Shown: piece by piece, positions 1 to 6,351 of the stretch
Position numbering within the stretch: position 1 is the first letter of the stretch
Layout: each line of letters opens with the position of its first letter
DNA from: an uncultured Collinsella sp.
GTDB taxonomy: Bacteria; Actinomycetota; Coriobacteriia; Coriobacteriales; Coriobacteriaceae
Length of the DNA stretch: 7,549 bases
Direction: 5' to 3'
Assembly (NCBI GenBank): GCA_900556365.1
Contig: USOG01000064.1
Span: 1-7,549, forward strand
Notes under the pieces: model-generated
The model's database searches: none
What the model saw: the letters and a program-made list of their open reading frames with translations, nothing else
Told to the model about the DNA's origin: nothing
Position numbers and translations under genes: made by a program

Positions 1-134
1 GGGCTGGTGGGGTCGACGCCGAGCTTGATGTTGAGGGGCTCGCCCTTCTCAAGCTTCTTGCGAAGGTCGGCCTCGGGAACGATCTGCGCGGCGCCCGAGG
101 TGATGATACGCATTTGCTCGTCAACAGACAGCAT
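1..134 (-). CDS. tyrS: Tyrosyl-tRNA synthetase, N-terminal fragment (runs off the left edge)
   Basis: Only the first 44 codons are in the window; the gene continues beyond position 1. TyrS charges tRNA-Tyr with tyrosine in the cytoplasm. The visible residues start MLSVDEQMRI and run through a helical segment into PLNIKLGVDPTS at about residues 34-44. That is the class I synthetase strand just before the HIGH-type motif (LHLGH in the family), which would fall outside the window. The opening 'VDEQMRIITSGAAQIVP' style is typical of the bacterial TyrS subgroup that has an N-terminal helix before 'IKLG.DPT'. The ATG is chosen because AAGGAGG lies 7 bases upstream (142-148). It lies 96 bases downstream of the U32-family gene on the same strand, so co-transcription is possible, although a candidate promoter is also present in the gap. 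The identification is good from the motif, but the catalytic core cannot be inspected. Confidence 0.85.
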   Translation of the reverse strand, partial: MLSVDEQMRIITSGAAQIVPEADLRKKLEKGEPLNIKLGVDPTS

Positions 135-141
135 TGGGTAT

Positions 142-148
142 CCTCCTT
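142..148 (-). promoter_or_regulatory. Strong ribosome binding site of tyrS
   Basis: The minus strand reads AAGGAGG with a 7-base spacer to the ATG at 134. This is a near-perfect anti-16S match and fixes the tyrS start. Confidence 0.85.
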
Positions 149-155
149 TTGCTAT

Positions 156-211
156 AGCACCCTCACCGGATACGGCGGTGCTGGAAGTCCATAAACTCTC
201 ATATGATAACA
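156..211 (-). promoter_or_regulatory. Candidate tyrS promoter (extended -10) and leader hairpin
   Basis: On the minus strand the bases 211-203 read TGT followed by TATCAT, an extended -10 pattern; no convincing -35 lies upstream. Downstream of it the leader can fold: AGCACC at 177-182 (minus reading) pairs with GGTGCT at 156-161, with an inner CCG/CGG pairing at 166-168 and 173-175. An alternative pairing of CACCG/CGGTG (164-168 with 176-180) competes with it. The hairpin ends about 7 bases before the Shine-Dalgarno sequence. There is no U tract after it, so it is not an intrinsic terminator, and the leader is too short for a T-box. Function is inferred only. Confidence 0.3.
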
Positions 212-230
212 AACTGACGCGACGCGGCAC

Positions 231-2189
231 CTACGACAGGAAAATCCTCGTCCTGCCGCATGCGTCAATGGCAACTGGCAAACGTGTACCGTCACGCTCG
301 ACCAGATAGCGTACCTGCCGACGGCGCAAGCAGTCGCGGCAACGGACCTGTCCCGTCGCATCGGTAGCGCAGACGCCCTCGGCGGTCAGCAGGCAGTGCT
401 CGCACACCATAAGCTCGGGACGGTCGGCGTCGACCGGACCCCAGACGCCGGGTTCAGCAGCCAGTTCGGCAATACGCTCCGCATCATTGCCGAGCAACTC
501 GGCCGGCAAGTACACCCGCCCCGCACCGAGTCCGCGCAGCCAGGTAAGCGTGGCCCGATTCGCGCAGAACACCGGCGCCGCCACGTCAAACGTCACGCCC
601 AGCTCGCGAGCGATCACCACCTGTCCCAGGTTGCGGCAGACAACGCGCCCGGCACGCTGCATCAGTGAGCGGGTCCAGTCAGCGTCACCCGTGCGGCACA
701 CCTCGTCAAGCACCACAACAGCGTCGGACAAATCGAGTTCTCCGCGCGGGTCGGCATCCATCAGCTGCCAAGCAAAAACCATGCGAGCGGGAACCGCGCA
801 CTCCACCAACTCCGTCGACGCACCGCCATCCACCGCAACGTCCTCAAAGGGCAGCACCTCAACGGCACGCGCAACGGGCGCAATCGCATCCGCCTCGGCC
901 CGCATGCACTCCAACACCGCCGCCGTTTGCCCCAACACGCCGGCGCTGCGAATCAGGTATACCTCGCAGCCCGCGTCCACCTTACGCTTGCAATGCACGA
1001 CGACGCGCTCCCCCGCTGCGGCATCCACCGGACAGGGCACCTGCGGCCAGCGCTTGGGCACATCGGGACGCGCGTCGGCACCCGGATAGAACCGAATCTC
1101 GAGCGTGTCACCCGCCGCCACGGCGGCATCGAGCTCAACGGTCACCTCTTCGTGGCCCACAGCGACCAAGCGCCCCACGCGCACGCCCTGGTTAATTGCG
1201 CGCTCAAAGCTCATAAGCTCGGCACCCGAACGTCCTCGCAGGTACGCATCGGTAAACCCACGGTTAAACGACCTTCCCAGCTCGCGCTCGAGCTCTTCCA
1301 CGGCACCGGGGTCCCACGCGCCGTCGCACAGCATATCGAGTGCCCGGCGCCACACCCGCACCACGTTGAATACGTAATCAGGGTTCTTCATGCGCCCCTC
1401 GATCTTGAGCGACGCCACGCCGGCATCTACAAGCTCGGGCAGATGCGCAATACCGAGATAGTCGCGCGGGCACAGCAGGCGATCTCCCTCGACGGCGACA
1501 ACGCTCTGTCCAGCCTCGTCCACCAGGTCGTACGCCAAACGGCACGGCTGCGTGCAGTCGCCGCGCATCGCCGAGCGCCCACGCCGCAGGGCCGAGAACT
1601 CGCACGCCCCCGAATAGCCGATGCAAATCGCACCGTGGCAGAATACCTCGATGGGCACGCCCGTGGCACATAGCGCCGCAATCTCGTCGACCGCCAGCTC
1701 GCGTGCCGTCGTCACGCGCTCGACCCCAAGCTCATCGGCGGCAAGCCGCACGGCGCTCTCGCTATGAGCGCCCGCCTGCGTGGACAGGTGAATCTCGACC
1801 CCGGGAATCGCCGCGCGCAGCGCGCAGGCCAACCCGGCATCGGCGACAATCAGAGCATCGGCGCCCAACTCCAGTGCATGAGCTCCCAACGCCACCGCGT
1901 CGGACAACTCATCGTCAAACACGAACACGTTGAGCGTTACGTACACACGCACGCCATGGGCATGCGCCACGGCGCAGCCGCGCGCAAACTCGTCATCCGT
2001 AAAGCCATGGGCGCTCACACGGGCGTTAAAGCCGCCCAACCCCGCATAGATGGCATCGGCACCCGCGGCGATGGCCGCAAGCATCTGGTCGAGTCCGCCC
2101 GCCGGCGCCAGCAGCTCGGGCAGCGCCGCACCGGCAGCATCCAATCCAGTCTCGTATTGTCCGCTCGGCCCCATCGTCCGAATCGCCAT
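231..2189 (-). CDS. U32-family protein (putative Fe-S RNA-hydroxylation-type enzyme, annotated 'peptidase U32')
   Basis: A 652-residue protein. The N-terminal half (about 24-290) is the U32 TIM-barrel-like domain: ELLAPAGGLDQMLAAIAAGADAIYAG at 25-50, then the family signature around 181-199 (E-x-F-x2-G-A-I-C-x4-G-x-C), then QPCR at 214-217 and SLKIEGRMKNPDYV at 260-273. C189, C196 and C212 match the Cys spacing that holds a 4Fe-4S cluster in characterised U32 proteins. A middle beta-rich part (about 330-420, NQGVRVGRLVAV onward) and a C-terminal part ending in a Cys-rich segment (C596, C599, C607, C617, C620, C644) follow. The length and layout resemble the long U32 proteins such as E. coli RlhA (23S rRNA 5-hydroxycytidine) more than the short tRNA enzyme TrhP, but which substrate it uses cannot be told. 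Proteolysis is doubtful for this family. The start at 2189 is chosen over an upstream in-frame ATG at 2216 because AAGGAG sits 7 bases before it. It is divergent from the PBP gene and upstream of tyrS, which fits a translation-related role. Confidence 0.88.
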   Translation of the reverse strand: MAIRTMGPSGQYETGLDAAGAALPELLAPAGGLDQMLAAIAAGADAIYAGLGGFNARVSAHGFTDDEFARGCAVAHAHGVRVYVTLNVFVFDDELSDAVALGAHALELGADALIVADAGLACALRAAIPGVEIHLSTQAGAHSESAVRLAADELGVERVTTARELAVDEIAALCATGVPIEVFCHGAICIGYSGACEFSALRRGRSAMRGDCTQPCRLAYDLVDEAGQSVVAVEGDRLLCPRDYLGIAHLPELVDAGVASLKIEGRMKNPDYVFNVVRVWRRALDMLCDGAWDPGAVEELERELGRSFNRGFTDAYLRGRSGAELMSFERAINQGVRVGRLVAVGHEEVTVELDAAVAAGDTLEIRFYPGADARPDVPKRWPQVPCPVDAAAGERVVVHCKRKVDAGCEVYLIRSAGVLGQTAAVLECMRAEADAIAPVARAVEVLPFEDVAVDGGASTELVECAVPARMVFAWQLMDADPRGELDLSDAVVVLDEVCRTGDADWTRSLMQRAGRVVCRNLGQVVIARELGVTFDVAAPVFCANRATLTWLRGLGAGRVYLPAELLGNDAERIAELAAEPGVWGPVDADRPELMVCEHCLLTAEGVCATDATGQVRCRDCLRRRQVRYLVERDGTRLPVAIDACGRTRIFLS

Positions 2190-2351
2190 CGACAAACTCC
2201 TTACCAAGGTATGCATTCACTCTGAAAAATGCCGTCTTCCAGCATACACGAGGCCTCGCGCGCCCCGTTTGGTTTATCGTGTAATAACTTATGTCCATCC
2301 TGCCCCGACGGCACATCCACCGTCCGGCACGACATACCTGGAGGTCAATAT
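2190..2351. promoter_or_regulatory. Divergent intergenic region between the U32 gene and the PBP gene
   Basis: These 162 bases must hold promoters for both divergent genes. On the minus side AAGGAG (2197-2202) is the binding site for the U32 gene; on the plus side GGAGGT (2340-2345) is 6 bases from the PBP start. An A/T-richer patch at 2268-2292 (with TTGGTT, TAATAA and TATGTC elements) is the most promoter-like part, but no hexamer pair has a proper 16-18 base spacing. A perfect 10-bp palindrome CGAGGCCTCG lies at 2249-2258. GTATGC (2209-2214) and GCATAC (2242-2247) form a loose inverted repeat. No promoter can be placed with confidence. Confidence 0.35.
2340..2345 (+). promoter_or_regulatory. 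Ribosome binding site deciding the PBP start
   Basis: GGAGGT with a 6-base spacer to the ATG at 2352. It supports this start over the in-frame upstream ATG at 2229. Confidence 0.85.
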
Positions 2352-4553
2352 ATGGGTCCTCGCCAACGACAGGGACGCAGCCGTTCAAAGACGCATGCTC
2401 TGCCCATAATCCTGCTCTCGTTTTTGGGCTTTTTGCTTATCGCGGGCGTGGCGTTTGGCATCGGCATGGTCGGCAACGTCAACCGCTGGCTGTCCGATCT
2501 GCCCGACTACACCGACGCCAACGCGTATCTGGTGAGCGAGCCCACCGAGATCGTCGACTGCAACGGCAACAAGATTGCGAGCTTCTACACGCAAAACCGC
2601 AAGTCTATCACCAAGGACGAGGTCTCCCCCTACGTGCTGCAGGGCACCGTTGACGTCGAGGACGAGCGCTTCTACGAGCACGGCGGTATCGACCTGTGGG
2701 GTATCGCGCGTGCTGCGGTGGCAACCCTCGGCGGCGGGCACGAAGGCGCCTCGACTATCACCCAGCAGCTGGTGCGCAACACCATCCTGCAGGAGGAGCA
2801 GTTCGACTCGACCATCGAGCGTAAGGTGCGCGAGGCCTACATCGCCGTCAAGATGGAGGACATGTACTCCAAAGACGAGATCCTCATGATGTACCTCAAC
2901 ACCATCTACTACGGTCACGGCGCCTACGGCATCGAGGCCGCAGCCGAAACCTATCTGTCCAAGAGCGCCGCCGACCTCACCCTGAGCGAGGCCGCACTGC
3001 TCATCGGCCTTCCCAACTCGCCCTCGCAGTACGACCCCACGGTCAACCCCGACCTGGCGCTGTCCCGTCGCAACAAGGTCCTTGACAACATGTTGCGCCT
3101 GGGCCACATCACGCAGGAGGAGCACGATGCCGCACAGGCCGAGCCCATCACCCTCAACGTGACCGAGATTTCGGGCAGCGGCGTCGACGTATACTCGCAG
3201 CCCTACTTTGTCGCCTATGTTAAGCAGCTGCTGGAGCAGGAGTTCTCGACCGACGTGCTCTTTAAGGGCGGCCTGACCGTCAAGACCACCATCGACCCCA
3301 CGATGCAGCAGGTGGCAGAGAATGCCGTCCGCGAGCAGCTCGACACACTCTCACTCGACGGCCTGGACATGGGCATGGTCGTCGTCGACCCCAAGACCGG
3401 CTACATCAAGTGCATGGTGGGCGGCTACGACTACAACGCCGACGAGAACCACGTAAACCATGCCACGGCCAAGCGTCCCGTCGGCTCCACCTTTAAGGCT
3501 TTTACGCTGGCAACTGCCATCCAAAACGGCATGAACCCCAACGTCACCCTCAACTGCAACTCGCCGCTCAAGGCCAAGGGCACCACGACCGAGGTCCAAA
3601 ACTACGCCAACCATAGCTATGGCAACATCACGCTTAAGCAGGCAACGGCATACTCCTCCAACACCGGCTACATCCAGGTGGCGGAAGCCGTCGGCAACAG
3701 CAAGATCATCTCGCTCGTCAAAAAGCTCGGCATCGATCCCGCCAAGGACAACATCGAGGACGTTCCCGTCATGACCCTCGGCACCGGCTCGATCTCGCCG
3801 CTCGAGATGGCCGCCGCCTACGCGACGTTTGCCAACGGCGGCTACTATCGCCAGCCGATCGCCATCACCGAGATTGACTCTCGTACCGGTTCGGTGCTGT
3901 ACCAGCATACCGACAATCCCTCACAGGTGCTTACCGAGGGCGAGGCCGCCGCGGTCACCGATGTTCTGTCCGGCGTCATGCAGGGCGGCGGCACGGGTGC
4001 TGCCGGTGCCCTGAGCGTCAACCAGCCCTATGCCGGCAAGACGGGCACCACCGACAACACCACCAACCTGTGGTTCTGCGGCTATACCCCGCAGCTGGCG
4101 TGCGCCCTGTGGACCGGCTATTCCGCGGGCGAGATCCCCATCCAAAAATACGGCACAGACCTGCTGGGCGACAGCACCAACCTGCCTGTCTTTAAGCGGT
4201 TTATGAACACCGTTCTGACCGGTACCGAGCGCGAGGAGTTTGCGACCGGAACGGCTCCCACCTACAAGAACAACAGCGTCTGGAAGTTCTACGGCACCAA
4301 CAACACCAAGAAGACGGAGAACGACGACAAGGACGAGGACGAGGACGAGGACGAAGAGGAAACCACCACCACAACGACTACCACGACGACCACGACCACC
4401 GAGACCACGGGCGGCGACACCACCGGCGGCACCGGTACCACCGGTGGCTCGACGGGCGGATCCACTGGTGGTTCGACCGGCGGCGATGGCGGCACGCCTA
4501 CGCCCACACCCACTCCCGACCCCTCGCCCACGCCTGACGATACGGTCGGCTAG
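2352..4553 (+). CDS. Class A penicillin-binding protein (bifunctional transglycosylase/transpeptidase)
   Basis: A 733-residue PBP1a-type enzyme that polymerises lipid II glycan strands and cross-links the stem peptides on the outer face of the membrane. Residues 1-17 are a basic cytoplasmic tail and 18-40 a single membrane anchor. The GT51 domain (about 60-240) has VEDERFYEHGG at 102-112 with catalytic E103, GASTITQQLVRN at 132-143, the RKVREAYIAVKME helix at 158-170 and YLNTIYYGHGAYGIEAAA at 181-198. The transpeptidase domain (about 335-630) has all three motifs: S379-T-F-K382, S435-S-N437 and K563-T-G-T566. Residues 657-733 are a low-complexity tail of Asp/Glu, Thr, Gly-Ser-Thr and Pro-Thr runs. 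The ATG at 2352 is chosen over an in-frame ATG at 2229 because GGAGGT lies 6 bases upstream and the extra 41 residues would be Cys-rich, non-homologous sequence in front of the membrane anchor. It is monocistronic: divergent from the U32 gene and closed by a strong terminator. Homologues are called ponA, pbp1A or mrcA; no specific symbol is claimed. Confidence 0.96.
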   Translation: MGPRQRQGRSRSKTHALPIILLSFLGFLLIAGVAFGIGMVGNVNRWLSDLPDYTDANAYLVSEPTEIVDCNGNKIASFYTQNRKSITKDEVSPYVLQGTVDVEDERFYEHGGIDLWGIARAAVATLGGGHEGASTITQQLVRNTILQEEQFDSTIERKVREAYIAVKMEDMYSKDEILMMYLNTIYYGHGAYGIEAAAETYLSKSAADLTLSEAALLIGLPNSPSQYDPTVNPDLALSRRNKVLDNMLRLGHITQEEHDAAQAEPITLNVTEISGSGVDVYSQPYFVAYVKQLLEQEFSTDVLFKGGLTVKTTIDPTMQQVAENAVREQLDTLSLDGLDMGMVVVDPKTGYIKCMVGGYDYNADENHVNHATAKRPVGSTFKAFTLATAIQNGMNPNVTLNCNSPLKAKGTTTEVQNYANHSYGNITLKQATAYSSNTGYIQVAEAVGNSKIISLVKKLGIDPAKDNIEDVPVMTLGTGSISPLEMAAAYATFANGGYYRQPIAITEIDSRTGSVLYQHTDNPSQVLTEGEAAAVTDVLSGVMQGGGTGAAGALSVNQPYAGKTGTTDNTTNLWFCGYTPQLACALWTGYSAGEIPIQKYGTDLLGDSTNLPVFKRFMNTVLTGTEREEFATGTAPTYKNNSVWKFYGTNNTKKTENDDKDEDEDEDEEETTTTTTTTTTTTTETTGGDTTGGTGTTGGSTGGSTGGSTGGDGGTPTPTPTPDPSPTPDDTVG
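4323..4550 (+). repeat. Low-complexity repeat region encoding the PBP C-terminal tail
   Basis: In order it encodes an Asp/Glu run (residues 658-670), 13 consecutive Thr (671-683), a Gly/Thr stretch, about 3.5 copies of Gly-Gly-Ser-Thr (698-711), and a Pro-Thr/Pro-Ser segment (715-728). At DNA level GACGAG is repeated three times and then once as GACGAA (4332-4355). The Thr and Gly-Ser-Thr parts use mixed synonymous codons, which argues that the protein composition is kept by selection rather than by recent slippage. Confidence 0.85.
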
Positions 4554-4575
4554 AAATCATCCGGCCATAAGCAAC

Positions 4576-4620
4576 AAGGCCCCCGAGCAGCTTATTAAAC
4601 TGCTCGGGGGCCTTTTTAGT
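4576..4620 (+). terminator. Intrinsic terminator of the PBP gene
   Basis: A perfect 15-bp stem: 4576-4590 (AAGGCCCCCGAGCAG) pairs with 4600-4614 around a 9-base loop (CTTATTAAA). The run TTTTT (4613-4617) follows. It starts 22 bases after the stop codon of the plus-strand PBP gene. Confidence 0.93.
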
Positions 4621-4656
4621 TTAAAGCGACCTGATGGGCGGTCTATATACCGGCAG

Positions 4657-4691
4657 AAAAAAAGGGGTACCGACCAACGTCGATACCCCTT
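4657..4691 (-). terminator. Intrinsic terminator of argR
   Basis: Read on the minus strand, AAGGGGTATCGAC (4691-4679) pairs with 4674-4662 around a 4-base loop, with one non-Watson-Crick position that is G-U in the RNA. A U7 tract follows (4663-4657). It lies about 50 bases after the argR stop. Its stem core AGGGGTAC is shared with the rplQ terminator. Confidence 0.9.
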
Positions 4692-4740
4692 ACAAGCCAC
4701 GATGTCAGCGCGCACAGTGCCGAGCGCACGACCCGCACGC

Positions 4741-5178
4741 CTACTTGCGAGAATTGCTCAGCTTATTGATCAGCGCCTCAAGACGCTCGCCGTCCTCGGC
4801 CGTCTGGGCAATAACCAAAATCGTATCGTTGCCGGCAAGCGAGCCAAGCACATCGGGCAGCTCTGCCGCATCAACAGCGGCGGCGATGCCGGAAGCCGTG
4901 CCAGGCTGAGCCTTAATCATAACCAGATTATCGGTACGCAGAACGCCCGTTACGAGCTCGGAAACCATACGCTGCAGGTGCAGGTCCTCTGCCAGAACAT
5001 AGATGCCCTCAGGGAGCTTACGCAGCCCCATATCGGCAATATCGCGAGAGACAGTCGCCTGCGTGCAATCAAAGCCCATAGCGCGGAGCTCATCGACCAG
5101 CACGCGCTGCGTGCGGACGTCCTTATTGCGCACAATATCTCTAATGGCATCCTGGCGCCCATTGCGTTTTTTAGCCAT
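4741..5178 (-). CDS. argR: Arginine repressor ArgR
   Basis: A 145-residue hexameric transcription factor that binds ARG boxes with L-arginine as co-repressor; it also activates arginine catabolism in some bacteria. The N-terminal winged helix-turn-helix covers about 8-60, with the recognition helix signature QATVSRDIADMGLRKLPEG at 40-58. The C-terminal arginine-binding and oligomerisation domain covers about 75-145, with the conserved GTASGIA at 93-99 and GNDTILVI at 116-123; D118 sits where the family's arginine-contacting Asp is found. The length is normal for the family. The ATG at 5178 is chosen over an in-frame ATG at 5211 because the purine-rich GGAGAGAGGG (5184-5193) ends 5 bases upstream, and the family starts with a short basic tail such as MAKKRNGRQ. 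No arginine biosynthesis gene is nearby, so its targets lie elsewhere. A TGAATAG half-site upstream allows autoregulation, which is inferred. Confidence 0.95.
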   Translation of the reverse strand: MAKKRNGRQDAIRDIVRNKDVRTQRVLVDELRAMGFDCTQATVSRDIADMGLRKLPEGIYVLAEDLHLQRMVSELVTGVLRTDNLVMIKAQPGTASGIAAAVDAAELPDVLGSLAGNDTILVIAQTAEDGERLEALINKLSNSRK

Positions 5179-5183
5179 ACAAA

Positions 5184-5193
5184 CCCTCTCTCC
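5184..5193 (-). promoter_or_regulatory. Ribosome binding site of argR
   Basis: The minus strand reads GGAGAGAGGG and ends 5 bases before the ATG at 5178. It supports the shorter start. Confidence 0.7.
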
Positions 5194-5211
5194 AAAAGAT
5201 GGCGGAGACAA

Positions 5212-5231
5212 TCAATCAGTGATTGAATAGT
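5212..5231. promoter_or_regulatory. Perfect 15-bp palindrome and ARG-box-like half-site upstream of argR
   Basis: TCAATCA (5212-5218) and TGATTGA (5220-5226) form a perfect inverted repeat around one base. It overlaps TGAATAG (5224-5230), which matches one half of the known ARG box (TGAAT..ATTCA type). The other half of an ARG box is poorly matched. The position, 34 to 53 bases before the argR start, suits an operator or a leader hairpin. ArgR autoregulation is inferred, not shown. Confidence 0.35.
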
Positions 5232-5266
5232 TTAACGCTATTTGAAGGCTTTTGTGTATAAGAACG

Positions 5267-5304
5267 CATTTCGAAACAATTCTATGCAAATTTGTTTCGA
5301 AATG
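5267..5304. repeat. Perfect 13-bp inverted repeat with TTTCGAAA cores
   Basis: CATTTCGAAACAA (5267-5279) is exactly inverted at 5292-5304 with a 12-base AT-rich spacer. Each arm itself contains the palindrome TTTCGAAA; the two centres are 26 bases apart. It lies between the glycosyltransferase stop (5311) and argR, about 90-125 bases upstream of the argR start. The spacer contains, on the minus strand, TAGAAT, which resembles a -10 hexamer. No U tract follows on either strand, so an operator or a non-canonical terminator is more likely than a standard intrinsic terminator. Confidence 0.6.
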
Positions 5305-5310
5305 AGCCGT

Positions 5311-6351
5311 TTAGGCGGTTTTTGCGCCCGTCCGGTTAAGAAAAGCTGCCAGATGCGTACACATCACGCAGCGCGCGGGCTTGGCGCTGGCGATCGGCCC
5401 AAACAACAGACCGAGTCCCCGATGGTTATCCTTGAGCGCGGCGACCATCTGACGGGTTCGAGGCGCCTCGAGCATATCACGCATGCGGGCGGAACGCTCG
5501 ATTGACGACACTCCATGCGGGCTCAGACACAAATTCTCGATGCAGGCGACCAGTCCGGCGAAGTAGAACTTTTGGCTTGCCAGCTTGAGCCGACCACCGC
5601 TATCTGCTTCCGAGAGTGAGTCCGCAAGCTCGTCGAGCGCTCGAGTGTCATCGGATATCCTGGCATACATGGTGGGATCAAAGGCATCTGTAAGCTTAGG
5701 TGCCACCGCGTGGAAACAAGCGTCGCCGCAGCCGGACACGAATCGTGCCTGCGAGAGCGCATAAGCCATAAACTCAACCGTACGGTACGCCTTGCCACGC
5801 GACAGGCATGCTTCAAACAGCGGACGGCTATACATCACGCCAGAGGTCTGAGCGACTAGGCCGTCCAAAATCAACTGAGGCAGCCCGGCCACCATCGAAG
5901 ATTTGCCATCAATGGAAATATGAGTAGCATCCAAGACGCGCGAATGACGCTCGCGATGCGCATCGTATCGATCGAGCGACACCGAGGGGAGCACAATGTC
6001 TGCCGCAGTATCGCACGCGATATCGACCATCTTGGAAAGGGCCTGCGGAGCAAACCACTCATCGGCGTTCATGGCGATGATGTGAGAGCCGCGCGAGGCA
6101 TCAAAACCGGCACGAAGACAAGCGCCGCGCTTCGCGTCCTCGACATCAATCAAATCAATATGGATGTCCCTGTCGGCAGCAACTTGAAGCGAATGGCGCA
6201 CACCGGGCGCAGCATCGCGGCAGACAACGACAATCTGCAAATCATAGAGGTCTTGGTTCTGGATACTCTCGAGCGCACGCATCGCATAGCTGGGCGAACC
6301 TTCTACTACAAGGATCACCGAAAGTCGCGGATGCGAGCCACGTCGAACCAA
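5311..6351 (-). CDS. Glycosyltransferase family 2-like protein (GT-A fold)
   Basis: A 346-residue protein with no signal peptide or membrane segment evident. Residues 10-110 look like a GT2 nucleotide-sugar-binding domain: LSVILVVEG at 10-18 (first strand), ALESIQNQDLYDLQIVVV at 26-43, CLRAGFDASRGSHIIAMNADEWF at 78-100. The position of the usual DxD metal motif reads N95-A-D97, so the first Asp is replaced. The rest (about 130-346) is not recognised beyond a general resemblance to GT2 C-terminal regions and ends LNRTGAKTA. The donor and acceptor are unknown; a role in cell-surface glycan synthesis is an inference. The start is TTG: the frame has a stop 12 codons upstream and no earlier ATG or GTG, the first strand needs the residues after it, and GAGAGGA (6360-6366) lies 8 bases upstream. 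It is 161 bases downstream of truA, with no terminator seen between them. Confidence 0.72.
   Translation of the reverse strand: MVRRGSHPRLSVILVVEGSPSYAMRALESIQNQDLYDLQIVVVCRDAAPGVRHSLQVAADRDIHIDLIDVEDAKRGACLRAGFDASRGSHIIAMNADEWFAPQALSKMVDIACDTAADIVLPSVSLDRYDAHRERHSRVLDATHISIDGKSSMVAGLPQLILDGLVAQTSGVMYSRPLFEACLSRGKAYRTVEFMAYALSQARFVSGCGDACFHAVAPKLTDAFDPTMYARISDDTRALDELADSLSEADSGGRLKLASQKFYFAGLVACIENLCLSPHGVSSIERSARMRDMLEAPRTRQMVAALKDNHRGLGLLFGPIASAKPARCVMCTHLAAFLNRTGAKTA

Noticed and set aside
156..182. Terminator or T-box upstream of tyrS
   Set aside because: The hairpin has no U tract, and no specifier loop or T-box consensus fits in under 100 bases.
927..1673. Plus-strand open frame of 248 codons inside the U32-family gene
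   Set aside because: Antisense frame created by high-GC codon bias; the U32 signature on the minus strand is unambiguous.
2249..2258. CGAGGCCTCG palindrome as an operator in the divergent region
   Set aside because: A 10-bp GC-rich palindrome is expected by chance in such DNA and has no partner or known factor.
2229..2351. N-terminal extension of the PBP from an upstream ATG
   Set aside because: No ribosome binding site, no homologous sequence, and it would place 41 extra residues before the membrane anchor; GGAGGT marks the ATG at 2352.
2385..3125. Minus-strand open frame of 246 codons opposite the PBP
   Set aside because: It covers the GT51 motifs in antisense and has Val/Gly/Asp-rich, motif-free sequence.
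3351..3908. Minus-strand open frame of 185 codons opposite the PBP transpeptidase domain
   Set aside because: Antisense shadow; the transpeptidase motifs SxxK and SxN lie on the plus strand.
4332..4484. CRISPR-like or minisatellite array in the PBP tail
   Set aside because: The repeats are short, in frame and code for low-complexity protein with varied synonymous codons; there are no spacers.
4240..5226. Plus-strand open frame of 328 codons overlapping the PBP tail and running antisense through argR
   Set aside because: It is a frame-shifted shadow of the PBP tail and argR; the composition is Arg/Pro-rich with no family motifs, and it crosses two terminators.
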